DNA of 49,193 nt from an uncultured Mycoplasmatota bacterium (GCA_949288035.1 CASEIJ010000045.1:1-49193), one strand, 5' to 3'. Shown: positions 35,323 through 44,612, numbered from the stretch's first letter. Numbers and translations are program-made. Notes: generated by a model not told the origin, from the letters alone.

Positions 35323-35348
35323 AAGATGTATTCGTACATCTTTTTTTC
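35321..35348 (+). terminator. Terminator of the FIST-ALDH operon
   Basis: AAAAGATGTA/TACATCTTTT stem with a TTCG tetraloop and seven or more T. Confidence 0.92.
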
Positions 35349-35361
35349 TTAAAATAAATTA

Positions 35362-35370
35362 TGATATAAT
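35362..35370 (+). promoter_or_regulatory. Extended -10 promoter
   Basis: TGATATAAT 15 bases before the start codon of the HopA1-like gene; no good -35. AAGGTGAT follows as ribosome site. Confidence 0.5.
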
Positions 35371-35385
35371 AATTAAGGTGATCAT

Positions 35386-37197
35386 ATGGGAAAGTATATA
35401 GAACTTTATGAACAAATTAAAATAGATAAACTAGATCAAACCTATTTAAAAAATATGATCCGTTTTTACATATCAGAAACACCACTTTCATATCATGATT
35501 TTTATGCATCTTTATTAAATGTGAATCATCATACACAAGATCATAGAAATTTAAAAGAAAAACAAAAATTATATGAAGAAATTTTTCAAACATGGCGTAA
35601 TAGTATTTGTTCATTAGATAAAAAAACCATACAATTTCCTATTGATTTTGTCTATAAAAAAGAAGAATTAACGATGTTATATCAATCTTTAAAAAAGATA
35701 ATAACTTATCAAGAAATGGAAAAGGATACATTTGTATCACAATTTTTCTTTCGCGAAATTCTCGGTATAGAGACCAGTAAATGGTGTCATTTAGAAAGTC
35801 GTAAAATAAATTGCCAACAAGGTTTAATCGTACCTATTCATCATCGTCTTTATTTAAATTGTCAAAATAGTGATATTGATTTTATCATTCGTCGTTTATT
35901 AGAAAAATTTAAGGAAAAAACCTTATCTTATAATTTAAAATTTGATACCAGTGAAGTAGCGCGTGATGATAAAATTATTATTTATACAGATACTTTTCAT
36001 TTGTTAGATTATATAGAAATATTAAAGGAATTTGAAAGAGAATATCCAGAAATTATGAAAAGAACACCAAATCCTCCTATATTAGTTGGGAAAATAGATC
36101 AATGGATTGGATATGGTGATGAACCAGAATATGAAGCAGAATCATACAATGATCTTAGAACACGTTTATTCTATGATACCATTACAGATCAAACGTTAAA
36201 ACGAATCATAAATGATAAAGAAGTTTTACGTGATATGGCCTATTATTTTATTGAAGTAAAAAAAATTGTACCTATTACAAATGGTAATAAACTTGATACA
36301 TATCGTATATTGATTTCCAAAATGGTAGAAGAAATAAAAAAATATCTTTCTACACACATATATCAAAGTGAAGCCTTAAAAGAAATTTTAAAAATATTAC
36401 CACGTTTTATCCAAACATATTTAGAACACAATATATATTACTTTGATGATTTAATGGAACAATTACAACACCAATTGAACCAATATCACATTTCTCAACA
36501 AAAACTATGTTTTAATAGTGATACATGGGATAAATTTCAATTATTTGAACAAAAAGATGCAACAAGTAATATCGAAGTAATACAAAATTTAAATCTAACG
36601 ATATCACCCAATTATTTTATTACGGATGATGGTTATTATCAGAGTATTCAAAATATTTTATATTTAAATATGATTCGTTTTATGCAACCAGACGGTACTT
36701 TCTTAAGAAGTAATGGGATACGTGAACAAGCACGCTTATTTTTAGAATATATTGCTGATACTTATTTCACCAAAAAGAAAATATTATATTCTGATATATA
36801 TCGTAAAGAAATTAGAGGAAATACTGGCAAAGTATATTTATCTAAAACAGGATATATTACTCCTTGGGAATTTACAGAATTCTTAGGTGATATCTTACTA
36901 TCGAAGATATTAATATTTCAAAAAGAAAAGAAAAGTGTCCGTGATTGTATGAATGAATTAGAACGCTATCTTCCAGAATCAGGTATTATTTATACCAAAT
37001 ATAATCGTCAAATGAATTTATTAGATTTTTTAATTGAATCGTTTCAACAGGATAACTTTGAGCAATACCAAGATGTTATAGAATGGTTTTACGAGCAAAC
37101 AGCAAATAATCCAGGTGTTTTTTCCATGATAAAAGAGGAAAAAAAAGAAGAAAAAGATTCATTTTCCAAACTAAAAATAGAGACCTTAGTATTTTGA
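35386..37197 (+). CDS. Large cytoplasmic protein with a HopA1-like segment
   Basis: 603 residues with no signal peptide or membrane helix. Residues 150-262 carry the spaced pattern of the HopA1 (type III effector) family: PIHHRLYLN, a helix with LLEKFKEK, YNLKF, an ARDDKIIIY strand, REYPEIMKRTPNPP, and KIDQWIGYGDEP followed by SYNDLRTRL. HopA1-like domains occur in plant pathogen effectors and, as LxmY-type lyases, in class V lanthipeptide synthesis. The rest (about 265-600) is helical and unrecognised. No lanthipeptide precursor or kinase is nearby, so the job is unknown. It is encoded alone between terminators. Confidence 0.5.
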   Translation: MGKYIELYEQIKIDKLDQTYLKNMIRFYISETPLSYHDFYASLLNVNHHTQDHRNLKEKQKLYEEIFQTWRNSICSLDKKTIQFPIDFVYKKEELTMLYQSLKKIITYQEMEKDTFVSQFFFREILGIETSKWCHLESRKINCQQGLIVPIHHRLYLNCQNSDIDFIIRRLLEKFKEKTLSYNLKFDTSEVARDDKIIIYTDTFHLLDYIEILKEFEREYPEIMKRTPNPPILVGKIDQWIGYGDEPEYEAESYNDLRTRLFYDTITDQTLKRIINDKEVLRDMAYYFIEVKKIVPITNGNKLDTYRILISKMVEEIKKYLSTHIYQSEALKEILKILPRFIQTYLEHNIYYFDDLMEQLQHQLNQYHISQQKLCFNSDTWDKFQLFEQKDATSNIEVIQNLNLTISPNYFITDDGYYQSIQNILYLNMIRFMQPDGTFLRSNGIREQARLFLEYIADTYFTKKKILYSDIYRKEIRGNTGKVYLSKTGYITPWEFTEFLGDILLSKILIFQKEKKSVRDCMNELERYLPESGIIYTKYNRQMNLLDFLIESFQQDNFEQYQDVIEWFYEQTANNPGVFSMIKEEKKEEKDSFSKLKIETLVF

Positions 37198-37227
37198 ATG
37201 GGATATTTCACTTCCCATTCTTTTTTT
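37196..37227 (+). terminator. Terminator before feoAB
   Basis: GAATGGGA/TCCCATTC stem and seven T, overlapping the stop codon of the preceding gene. Confidence 0.85.
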
Positions 37228-37269
37228 GATACATATAATAAACTAGATGAAATGAAATCAGGTGAAATT

Positions 37270-37512
37270 ATGACCCTAAATGAACTTTCTATCGGAGAAA
37301 GTGCAATTGTATCAAAGATAGATGCAGATGAGAATATGACGAGACGTTTATTAGATATTGGGTTAACAGAAGAAACGAAAGTAACTAGTTTATATCAAAG
37401 CTATATGAAAGATCCAACCGCATATATGATACGTGGTGCAGTGATTGCATTAAGAAATAAAGATGCTAAAAAAATTCAAGTTATAAGAGGTCATCATGAA
37501 GATGTATTATAA
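37270..37512 (+). CDS. feoA: FeoA, ferrous iron transport accessory protein
   Basis: 80 residues from the ATG at 37270, set by AGGTGA; an upstream in-frame ATG at 37198 lies inside the terminator. The SH3-like fold pattern is present: TLNELSIGESAIVSKI, RRLLDIGL, and AVIALRNKDAKKIQV. FeoA is a small cytoplasmic partner of FeoB. It overlaps feoB by 17 bases. A TATAAT at 37234-37239 could be its -10, with a poor -35. Confidence 0.9.
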   Translation: MTLNELSIGESAIVSKIDADENMTRRLLDIGLTEETKVTSLYQSYMKDPTAYMIRGAVIALRNKDAKKIQVIRGHHEDVL

Positions 37513-39604
37513 GCAAGGATATCAAAAGAAATATACAAAAGAGAAGATCATTGGTTTAGCAGGAAACCCCAATGTTGGTAAAAGTACTATTTTTAATGAA
37601 TTAACAGGATTAAAACAACATACAGGAAATTGGACTGGTAAAACGGTAGAAAATGCCTATGGATATTACGGATATCATGATACAAATTATAAAATATATG
37701 ATTTACCAGGTACTTATTCTTTAATGACACATTCAAAAGAAGAAGAACATGCCAGAGATTTTATTTGTTTCGATCATTATGATGCGATTATTGTTGTATG
37801 TGATGCTCTATGTTTAGAAAGAAATCTTAATCTTGTATTACAAATATTAGAGGTGACTGATCAAGTCATTGTTTGTGTCAATTTATTAGATGAAGCAAAA
37901 AAAAGAGGTATTCAAATTGATTTAGAAAAATTATCTCAAGAATTACAAGTTCCTGTTATCGGTACTTGTGCCAGAGATAAAATTGGTTTAAATGAATTAG
38001 TAAAACAAATAGAAGAAATAACAATCCATCCAAAAAAAGAAATCATTCAAACAAAATATGAACTAGATTTAGAACAATCTTTAAAACGAATCGAAGAAAA
38101 GTTAAAGTTATATTTACCTAACAACTTATCTTCACGTTTTTTCGCCCTTAAATTATTAGAAAATGACCATAGTATCATTCAACAATTAGAAGGGGTTACA
38201 AACTTTCAATTAGAGGATCATCCATCACTTATAAAAATCATAAAAGAAGAAAGAGAAAGATTAAAACAAGTAGGAGTTTTATATCATTTTATAAAAAATC
38301 ACACTGTAAAAACAATGCTTCATCATGCTGATAATATTTGTCAAAAAGTAGTAATAAAAAAGCAAACAGATCATAAAACACACCAAAAGTTAGAAAAAAT
38401 ATTTATGAATCCTTGGACTGGAATTCCAATCATGCTCCTATTTTTATTTCTTATTTTTTGGATCACAATGGTAGGTGCGAATTATCCATCGCAATTATTA
38501 TTCCAATTTTTCTCATGGCTAGGTGGATACTTAAAACATATTTTTGAACTTTTCCCACTTCCAAAATGGATAAGTGGAATTCTATTAGATGGTGCTTATC
38601 AAACAGTTACTTGGGTAATATCTGTTATGTTACCTCCCATGGCTATCTTTTTCCCATTATTTACTTTATTAGAAGATTTTGGTTTATTACCTCGAATCGC
38701 ATTTCAATTAGATAAACAATTTGCGAAATGTAAAGCCTGTGGAAAACAAGCTTTAACGATGTGTATGGGATTTGGGTGTAATGCAGTAGGAGTAACAGGA
38801 ACACGAATTATAGATTCTCCTAGAGAACGATTAATTGCGATGATTACAAATAATTTTGTACCATGTAATGGTAGATTTCCAACAATGATTTCTATCATTA
38901 CCATGTTTTTAGTAGGTTTTCGACCAGGTATTCAAAATTCGATATTAAATGCTTTCATATTAACTGCAATTATTTTATTTGGTATTATGATGACTTTTAT
39001 TGTATCAAGTGGACTATCTAAAACTGTATTAAAGGGAATGCCATCTTCTTTTATATTAGAATTACCTCCATTTCGTAAACCACAAATAGGAAAAGTAATC
39101 ATTTATTCTCTTTTTAATCGTACTTTATTTGTACTAGGAAGAGCTGTTACTGTTGCGTTACCAGCTGGAATTTTGATATGGCTTCTTACAAATTTAACCA
39201 TAGATGGTGTATCTATCATTCAAATATGCTCTGATTTTATTGATCCATTAGGACGTTTCATTGGATTAGATGGTGTTATATTAATGGCATTCTTATTAGG
39301 ATTTCCAGCCAATGAAATTGTTGTTCCCATTATGATTATGATTTATTTATCTAAGACAACTATGACGGATATTAGTAATCTTTCATTATTAAAACAAATA
39401 TTAGTAGACAATGGATGGACTATTACAACCGCAATATGTACCATATTGTTTTCCTTATTACACTTTCCATGTTCAACAACATGTCTTACAATAAAAAAGG
39501 AAACAGGTAGCTTTAAATGGATGCTGTTTACCATTCTATTAACGACTAGTATCGCAGTTATCATTTGTTTTATTGTCTCTCATCTTATGAATTTTTTTAT
39601 TTAA
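37496..39604 (+). CDS. feoB: FeoB, ferrous iron transporter with G-protein domain
   Basis: 702 residues. The N-terminal GTPase has G1 GNPNVGKS (23-30), G3 DLPGTYSL and a NLLDEA segment at the G4 position. After a helical insert come the Gate and core membrane domains, with CMGFGCNAVGVTGTRI, FVPCNGRFP and the C-terminal HFPCSTTC...ETGSFKW region. It moves Fe(II) across the cell membrane. Two possible starts (ATG at 37496 or 37502) both lie in the feoA overlap; AAGAGG favours the first. No clear Fur box was found upstream of feoA. Confidence 0.96.
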   Translation: MKMYYKQGYQKKYTKEKIIGLAGNPNVGKSTIFNELTGLKQHTGNWTGKTVENAYGYYGYHDTNYKIYDLPGTYSLMTHSKEEEHARDFICFDHYDAIIVVCDALCLERNLNLVLQILEVTDQVIVCVNLLDEAKKRGIQIDLEKLSQELQVPVIGTCARDKIGLNELVKQIEEITIHPKKEIIQTKYELDLEQSLKRIEEKLKLYLPNNLSSRFFALKLLENDHSIIQQLEGVTNFQLEDHPSLIKIIKEERERLKQVGVLYHFIKNHTVKTMLHHADNICQKVVIKKQTDHKTHQKLEKIFMNPWTGIPIMLLFLFLIFWITMVGANYPSQLLFQFFSWLGGYLKHIFELFPLPKWISGILLDGAYQTVTWVISVMLPPMAIFFPLFTLLEDFGLLPRIAFQLDKQFAKCKACGKQALTMCMGFGCNAVGVTGTRIIDSPRERLIAMITNNFVPCNGRFPTMISIITMFLVGFRPGIQNSILNAFILTAIILFGIMMTFIVSSGLSKTVLKGMPSSFILELPPFRKPQIGKVIIYSLFNRTLFVLGRAVTVALPAGILIWLLTNLTIDGVSIIQICSDFIDPLGRFIGLDGVILMAFLLGFPANEIVVPIMIMIYLSKTTMTDISNLSLLKQILVDNGWTITTAICTILFSLLHFPCSTTCLTIKKETGSFKWMLFTILLTTSIAVIICFIVSHLMNFFI

Positions 39605-39628
39605 GTATCTATTTAGATACTTTTTTTA
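39603..39628 (+). terminator. Terminator of feoAB
   Basis: AAGTATCT/AGATACTT stem with loop ATTT and a T run. Confidence 0.88.
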
Positions 39629-39629
39629 C

Positions 39630-39658
39630 TTGACAAGAACAAAAAAATATTGTATAAC
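39630..39658 (+). promoter_or_regulatory. Promoter of the YtrA-type ABC operon
   Basis: TTGACA at 39630-39635 and TATAAC at 39653-39658 with a 17-base spacer. Confidence 0.85.
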
Positions 39659-39659
39659 T

Positions 39660-39677
39660 GTATTAGTTAATTAATAC
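39660..39677 (+). promoter_or_regulatory. Putative operator for the GntR/YtrA-type regulator
   Basis: Inverted repeat GTATTA-GTTAAT-TAATAC starting 2 bases after the -10, over the expected start point. Its place fits self-repression by the regulator encoded 12 bases later. Binding is inferred. Confidence 0.6.
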
Positions 39678-39688
39678 AAAGAGAGGCG

Positions 39689-40054
39689 ATGTTTTTGTGG
39701 CAATTTGATAATGATAAGCCAATTTATAAACAACTTGTTGAAAAATTAGAAACATGGATTATTAACGGTACTTATCCACCAGGGAGTAAACTTCCATCTG
39801 TAAGAGAATTAGCAGAAGAAAGTGGTGTAAATCCCAATACAATGCAAAGAGCACTACAAGAATTAGAAACAAAAGGTTTTGTTTATACCAAACGTACTAG
39901 TGGTAGATTCGTAACAGATAATCATAAAATAATTGAAGAAGGTAAAGCATCTTTAGCACATACAAGAATTTATACCTTTTTAAAAGAAATGAATGAAATT
40001 GGAATACCATTCAATCAAGTGATTGAATATATCAGAAAAGAGGAGAAAAAATGA
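39689..40054 (+). CDS. GntR-family transcription regulator, YtrA subgroup
   Basis: 121 residues, the short YtrA length. A winged helix-turn-helix fills residues 8-75 (PIYKQLVEKLETWIINGTY, KLPSVRELAEESGVNPNT, and GFVYTKRTSGRFV). The C-terminal 45 residues form a small helical dimer region, not a ligand domain of FadR or HutC type. YtrA regulators repress ABC exporter operons, often those responding to cell-wall-active compounds. The next two genes overlap or touch it. GAGAGGCGATG is the start context. Confidence 0.9.
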   Translation: MFLWQFDNDKPIYKQLVEKLETWIINGTYPPGSKLPSVRELAEESGVNPNTMQRALQELETKGFVYTKRTSGRFVTDNHKIIEEGKASLAHTRIYTFLKEMNEIGIPFNQVIEYIRKEEKK

Positions 40055-40746
40055 GTTTAGTAGAATGTAAACATGTAACGAAAAAGTATGGAGTAAAAGT
40101 GGCATTAGATGATGTCAATCTTACTATTGAAAAAGGAAAAATTATTGGTTTATTAGGACCAAATGGAAGTGGTAAGACAACGTTGATTAAGTTATTAAAT
40201 GACTTATTAGTACCAAACTCTGGAGAAATTTTAATTCAGGGAAAACATCCAGGAGTTGAAACAAAAAAGGTTATTTCTTATTTACCAGAGAGAACTTATT
40301 TAAATTTTAATATGAAAATAAAAGAAGTTATTCAATATTTTAAAGATTTTTATGAGGACTTTCGAGAAGAAGTTGCATATAACTTATTAAAAAAATTAGA
40401 TATTAATCCCAATGATCAGTTAAAAACTTTATCAAAAGGGATGAAAGAAAAAGTACAATTGATCTTAGTTATGAGTCGTAAAGCAGAGTTATATATTTTA
40501 GATGAACCAATTGGTGGAGTAGATCCTGCTGCTCGAGATTATATCTTAGATACAATTTTAAAGAATTTTAATGAAGGTGCATCTATTATTATTTCTACCC
40601 ATTTAATTTCTGATATTGAAAAAATATTAGATGAAGTTATTTTTATTAAAAAAGGAAAAATTGTATTACATGAATCAAGTGATCAATTAAGAGATGAAAG
40701 TGGAAAAAGTATTGATGGATATTTTAGGGAGGAATTTAAATGTTAG
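40051..40746 (+). CDS. ABC transporter ATP-binding protein
   Basis: 231 residues. Walker A is GPNGSGKTT, the signature region reads TLSKGMKEKV, Walker B is LYILDEPIGGVDP, and the H-loop is STHLI. It overlaps the regulator gene by 4 bases and the permease gene by 7, so the three are one operon. It powers the partner permease, probably for export (YtrB/BcrA-like). Confidence 0.94.
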   Translation: MSLVECKHVTKKYGVKVALDDVNLTIEKGKIIGLLGPNGSGKTTLIKLLNDLLVPNSGEILIQGKHPGVETKKVISYLPERTYLNFNMKIKEVIQYFKDFYEDFREEVAYNLLKKLDINPNDQLKTLSKGMKEKVQLILVMSRKAELYILDEPIGGVDPAARDYILDTILKNFNEGASIIISTHLISDIEKILDEVIFIKKGKIVLHESSDQLRDESGKSIDGYFREEFKC

Positions 40747-41540
40747 GTAAGGTATTAAAATATGATTTAAAGCGTCTAGGACAGTCGTTAACACCACTTT
40801 ATATTATTACACTTATTTTAAGTATAATTGTCTTAGGAGGCAGTTATTTAACTGATATGCATCAATTATTTACAATCGCATATGGAACCGTTTTATTTTT
40901 CTTTATCATTTTATTAATGGCAGTAGGAATTGGAACTTTCTTTGTATCTATTCAAAAATTCTATCAAAATTTATTAAAAGACGAAGGTTATTTAACCAAT
41001 ACATTACCAGTAACCAAAAATACATTGATTTTATCTAAAGTATTATCATCTTGTATTTTTATGGCAATTAGTTCTATTGTCATTGCTCTTTCATTATGTA
41101 TTGCTTTTGCGAAATTTGAAATCTGGACAATTGTTCCTAAAGTATATGAATTAGGTTTATTCCATCAAATAATGGGAATGGAAGAACCATTCGCAACGAT
41201 TGTACTAGTCATTATGTGTATTATCTCATATATTGTACAGCTTCTATTCTTCTATTTCGCAATTGCACTTGGACAAAGACACAATACAAATAGATTGGTA
41301 TATAGCTTTGTATATGGATTAGTTTTATATTCTATTCAACAAGTTATTTCATTAATTTTCTTAGGTATATTTATACTTGTGAATCCAGATGTTGTTAGTA
41401 TGCTAAATAATCAAGTATCTCCATCGGTATCTATTTTAGGAGTGATTTATGTGGGATCTATGATTATCAGTATTGTAATTGGACTTGTTTATTATTTTGG
41501 AACTGTATATATCTTTAAGAAAAAATTAAATTTAGAATAA
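40740..41540 (+). CDS. ABC transporter permease
   Basis: 266 residues with six hydrophobic helices (about 18-40, 50-75, 101-128, 155-180, 188-220, 233-258) and no other domain. GGGAGGAATTTAAATG provides the ribosome site inside the upstream gene. The substrate is not evident; wall-antibiotic or lipid export is typical of YtrA-linked systems. Confidence 0.88.
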   Translation: MLGKVLKYDLKRLGQSLTPLYIITLILSIIVLGGSYLTDMHQLFTIAYGTVLFFFIILLMAVGIGTFFVSIQKFYQNLLKDEGYLTNTLPVTKNTLILSKVLSSCIFMAISSIVIALSLCIAFAKFEIWTIVPKVYELGLFHQIMGMEEPFATIVLVIMCIISYIVQLLFFYFAIALGQRHNTNRLVYSFVYGLVLYSIQQVISLIFLGIFILVNPDVVSMLNNQVSPSVSILGVIYVGSMIISIVIGLVYYFGTVYIFKKKLNLE

Positions 41541-41544
41541 GTAT

Positions 41545-41577
41545 ACAAAAAGACATGAGAAAATCATGTCTTTTGTA
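41545..41577 (+). terminator. Terminator between the ABC operon and the minus-strand tRNAs
   Basis: CAAAAAGACATGA/TCATGTCTTTTG stem around GAAAA, U-rich on both strands, so it can serve the tRNA genes as well. Confidence 0.8.
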
Positions 41578-41594
41578 TTCTATGCATCATATTT

Positions 41595-41671
41595 TGGTCG
41601 GGAAGACAGGATTTGAACCTGCAACCTCTTGGTCCCGAACCAAGTGCACTACCAAGTTGTGCTACTTCCCG
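41595..41671 (-). tRNA. tRNA-Pro (anticodon CGG)
   Basis: Acceptor CGGGAAG/CTTCCCG, anticodon loop TTCGGGA, encoded CCA. It differs from the neighbouring tRNA-Pro at only four positions. Confidence 0.94.
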
Positions 41672-41677
41672 AGATAT

Positions 41678-41705
41678 AATAAAAAGTCTTGCGATACAAG
41701 ACTTT
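41678..41705 (-). terminator. Hairpin between the two tRNA-Pro genes
   Basis: On the minus strand AAAGTCTTG-TATCG-CAAGACTTT is followed by TTATTATA. It would stop or reduce read-through from tRNA-Pro(TGG) into tRNA-Pro(CGG). Confidence 0.7.
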
Positions 41706-41714
41706 AATTTCAGA

Positions 41715-41791
41715 TGGTCGGGAAAACAGGATTTGAACCTGCAACCCCTTGGTCCCAAACCAAGTGCACTACCAAGTTGTGCTATTTCCCG
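41715..41791 (-). tRNA. tRNA-Pro (anticodon TGG)
   Basis: Acceptor CGGGAAA/TTTCCCG, anticodon loop TTTGGGA, encoded CCA. Confidence 0.95.
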
Positions 41792-41797
41792 ATTAAG

Positions 41798-41874
41798 TGG
41801 TGCGCCCGAAGGGATTCGAACCCCTGACCTTTTGGTTCGTAGCCAAACACTCTATCCAGCTGAGCTACGGGCGC
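41798..41874 (-). tRNA. tRNA-Arg (anticodon ACG)
   Basis: Acceptor GCGCCCG/CGGGCGC, anticodon loop CTACGAA, encoded CCA. A34 would need deamination to inosine. It is first after the promoter. Confidence 0.95.
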
Positions 41875-41915
41875 AATGACAAATTTTCATCAAAAATTTC
41901 TCATTGACAGTTTCA

Positions 41916-41944
41916 ATTATATAATAATTTGTTAGAATTTGCAA
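41916..41944 (-). promoter_or_regulatory. Promoter of the Arg-Pro-Pro tRNA genes
   Basis: On the minus strand TTGCAA (41944-41939) and TATAAT (41921-41916) have a 17-base spacer. The 194 bases between tRNA-Arg and the YfhO-like gene hold this promoter and a TATAAT at 42040-42045 for the plus-strand gene. Confidence 0.75.
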
Positions 41945-42068
41945 CCCTTTTTTCACGATTTTATGAGACTTTCCATAATTCTATCCCAAGAACTTATAGA
42001 AAAAGAGAATAGAAAATAGTATATTTTTAGAATTTATAGTATAATAGTCATGTAAAAAGAGGGATGAA

Positions 42069-44612
42069 ATGAAAAAGAAAATACAAGATAATAAAACAAA
42101 GTATATTCATTATGGATGTATTATTTTATTTTTATTCGTGATGATGTTATTACCACTTGGTTTTGATTCTATTTTTGGATCTAAAACGGACTGGATTGGT
42201 CAGCATACAACATTTGCTGATTATTTTCGCATGTTATTTTATAATACAGGTGATTTATTTCCTGATTATGCATTTCATATTGGAGGAGGAAATAACATTT
42301 ATTTCTTTTCCTATTATGGTCTTTTAAATCCATTACTGATGTTATCTTATTTATTTCCATTTATATCAATGTCTACTTATATTATGCTTTTAAATATTGT
42401 TTTAGTACTTATCACTGGTATTTTATTATATGAATTTTTATTACATAAAAAATATTCGAATCATTTATCACTATTGGTAACACTGATTATGATGTCTGCA
42501 TCATTTTTAATATTTCACGCGCATCGTCATTATATGTTTATGAATTATATGCCATTTTTAATTTTAGCTTTATTTGGTGTTGATCGATATTTTGAAACTA
42601 AGAAAAAAGGCTTGTTTATATTTAGTGTATTTATGATGATTATGTTAAGTTATTACTATAGTGTGACAGGAATTTTAGTATGTGCACTTTATACAATTGC
42701 CTGTGTGATTAAAAGGGAAAATACATATTCATTTAAAAAAATATTACAAAAAGGATATCCATTATTACTCTGTACTTTTCTTGCAATTATGATGGCATGT
42801 GTTTTATTACTTCCAACTGCTTCTGTAATTTTATCAGGACGTGGTAGTGAAGAAAGTACCATTTCTTTGTTATCTTTACTTGTTCCAAGTGCCAATTTAG
42901 ATGGCTTACTTTATGATCCGTATACCTTAGGTGTAACAGCGACAGGAGTAGTTGCTATTTTCGCAAGTATTTTTAGTAAGAAAAAGGAACAGCGTTTCTT
43001 AAGTATTAGTTTTTTACTCATTCTTTGTTTTCCAATATTTGTATATATTTTAAATGGAACGTTATATGTACGTGAGAAAATATTATTTCCATTCTTTCCA
43101 ATTCTAGCACTCTTTCTAGCTAATTTATTACACGAATTAGAAAATGGAAGTATCAAATTAAAACCAATTGTGATTACAACCGTGATATTTTCATTACTTG
43201 CAATTGTAAGTGGTTATCAAACATGGATATATTATCTTGATTTATTTTTTGTTTTCATTTTATTATATGCAACAGTAAGGAAAAAGAATATCTATATTTT
43301 GGGGATAGGAACACTCGTGATTGCTATGATAACTTGCTTTGTTGCACAGTTAGAAGAAGATTATCCAACCAAGGATGAATATTATCATAAAATACAGTCA
43401 TCTGTGAAACAAGAATTAATAGAACCTATTTTAGAAAAAGAAGATGAATTTGTTCGTATGAATGATCGAAATGATGTTTTATATACAGTAAATAAAGTAT
43501 ATAGTTCTTATTCGTATCGTACCTCTATCTATTCATCTACTTATAATAAAAATTATGTCGATTTTTTAAGAAATGATTTAAAGATTGCTTATGCATCTAG
43601 AAATCCAATGATATTAAAAGAAAATGATGATATTTTTGAATCATATTTCTTAGGTGTTAAATATATTGTTTCAACAACAGAACAAGGACCAGGATATAAA
43701 AAAATTGCTGAAAAATATGATAAAAAAGCAGATAGAACTTATTATTTATATGAAAATGAAAATGTATTACCAGTTTTATATGGAAGAAGTCAAACCATGA
43801 ATGTTGATACATACCAGAAATTAGACTATCCAGAAAATGTTTTAGCACTTCTTCAATATACCATGACAGAAGATTCTAAAGAAACACCAACTGTAAAAGA
43901 AGTAGAATCATTAGAACCATTCGACGTGATGAATTTAGAAAATGTTACTATCAAACAAACGAAGAATGAAACAGTTATTACTGCCCAAGATAATGCGTCT
44001 TTTAGAATTGCTTTACCAGAAGACATGGAAGATGATTTAATTATCTTGGAAATGGATATTACAAAACAAGCTAGTTGTGAAAATGGAGATCTTAGTATGA
44101 CAATTGAAGGGGTTGAAAACAAACTAACTTGTCAAGAATGGCAATATCAAAATCATAATCATACATTCCATTATGTAATTTCTCATCATGAACACGAAAA
44201 TTATTTAGAAGTGACATTAAAGAAAGGAACATACCATTTTAAAAATATACAGACATATCAAATTTCTAGTACCTTTTTAGAAAGTGTTGCTGATGATGTG
44301 ACTGTATTCCATTTGAATAAAGAAAAGACAAATGGAGACCATTTAGAAGGTAATATTACCATGACAGAAGATGGATATTTTGTCACAAGTATTCCATATG
44401 ACAAAGGCTTTACCGTATATGTAGATGGAAAAGAAATAGAATACGAAACAGTAAACCAAGCCTTTTTAGGTTTTCCACTGGAAAAAGGAAAACATCAAAT
44501 TACATTTACATATGAAGCACCGCTCAAAAAAGAGGGTATGATGATAAGCATAATCGGATTTATACTTTTTATAGGAATCACCGTAATAGATAAAAAGAAA
44601 GAAGTGAGATAA
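42069..44612 (+). CDS. yfhO: YfhO-like multi-pass glycosyltransferase of the cell envelope
   Basis: 847 residues. About a dozen membrane helices fill residues 15-430, with the early extracytoplasmic loop holding the GSKTDWIGQH segment where GT-C enzymes carry the catalytic Asp. An extracytoplasmic domain follows (430-820) and one last helix (about 825-842). In Bacillus, YfhO moves GlcNAc from undecaprenyl phosphate onto lipoteichoic acid, with CsbB supplying the lipid-linked sugar. The next gene is a CsbB-like enzyme overlapping by one base, which supports the same role here. Confidence 0.85.
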   Translation: MKKKIQDNKTKYIHYGCIILFLFVMMLLPLGFDSIFGSKTDWIGQHTTFADYFRMLFYNTGDLFPDYAFHIGGGNNIYFFSYYGLLNPLLMLSYLFPFISMSTYIMLLNIVLVLITGILLYEFLLHKKYSNHLSLLVTLIMMSASFLIFHAHRHYMFMNYMPFLILALFGVDRYFETKKKGLFIFSVFMMIMLSYYYSVTGILVCALYTIACVIKRENTYSFKKILQKGYPLLLCTFLAIMMACVLLLPTASVILSGRGSEESTISLLSLLVPSANLDGLLYDPYTLGVTATGVVAIFASIFSKKKEQRFLSISFLLILCFPIFVYILNGTLYVREKILFPFFPILALFLANLLHELENGSIKLKPIVITTVIFSLLAIVSGYQTWIYYLDLFFVFILLYATVRKKNIYILGIGTLVIAMITCFVAQLEEDYPTKDEYYHKIQSSVKQELIEPILEKEDEFVRMNDRNDVLYTVNKVYSSYSYRTSIYSSTYNKNYVDFLRNDLKIAYASRNPMILKENDDIFESYFLGVKYIVSTTEQGPGYKKIAEKYDKKADRTYYLYENENVLPVLYGRSQTMNVDTYQKLDYPENVLALLQYTMTEDSKETPTVKEVESLEPFDVMNLENVTIKQTKNETVITAQDNASFRIALPEDMEDDLIILEMDITKQASCENGDLSMTIEGVENKLTCQEWQYQNHNHTFHYVISHHEHENYLEVTLKKGTYHFKNIQTYQISSTFLESVADDVTVFHLNKEKTNGDHLEGNITMTEDGYFVTSIPYDKGFTVYVDGKEIEYETVNQAFLGFPLEKGKHQITFTYEAPLKKEGMMISIIGFILFIGITVIDKKKEVR

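Noticed and set aside
37198-37269. Longer FeoA starting at 37198
   Set aside because: The extra 24 residues cover the preceding terminator and match nothing in FeoA; ATG at 37270 has a ribosome site.
41564-41879. Open frames across the tRNA-Pro/Arg genes
   Set aside because: They are translated tRNA sequence, a common false call.
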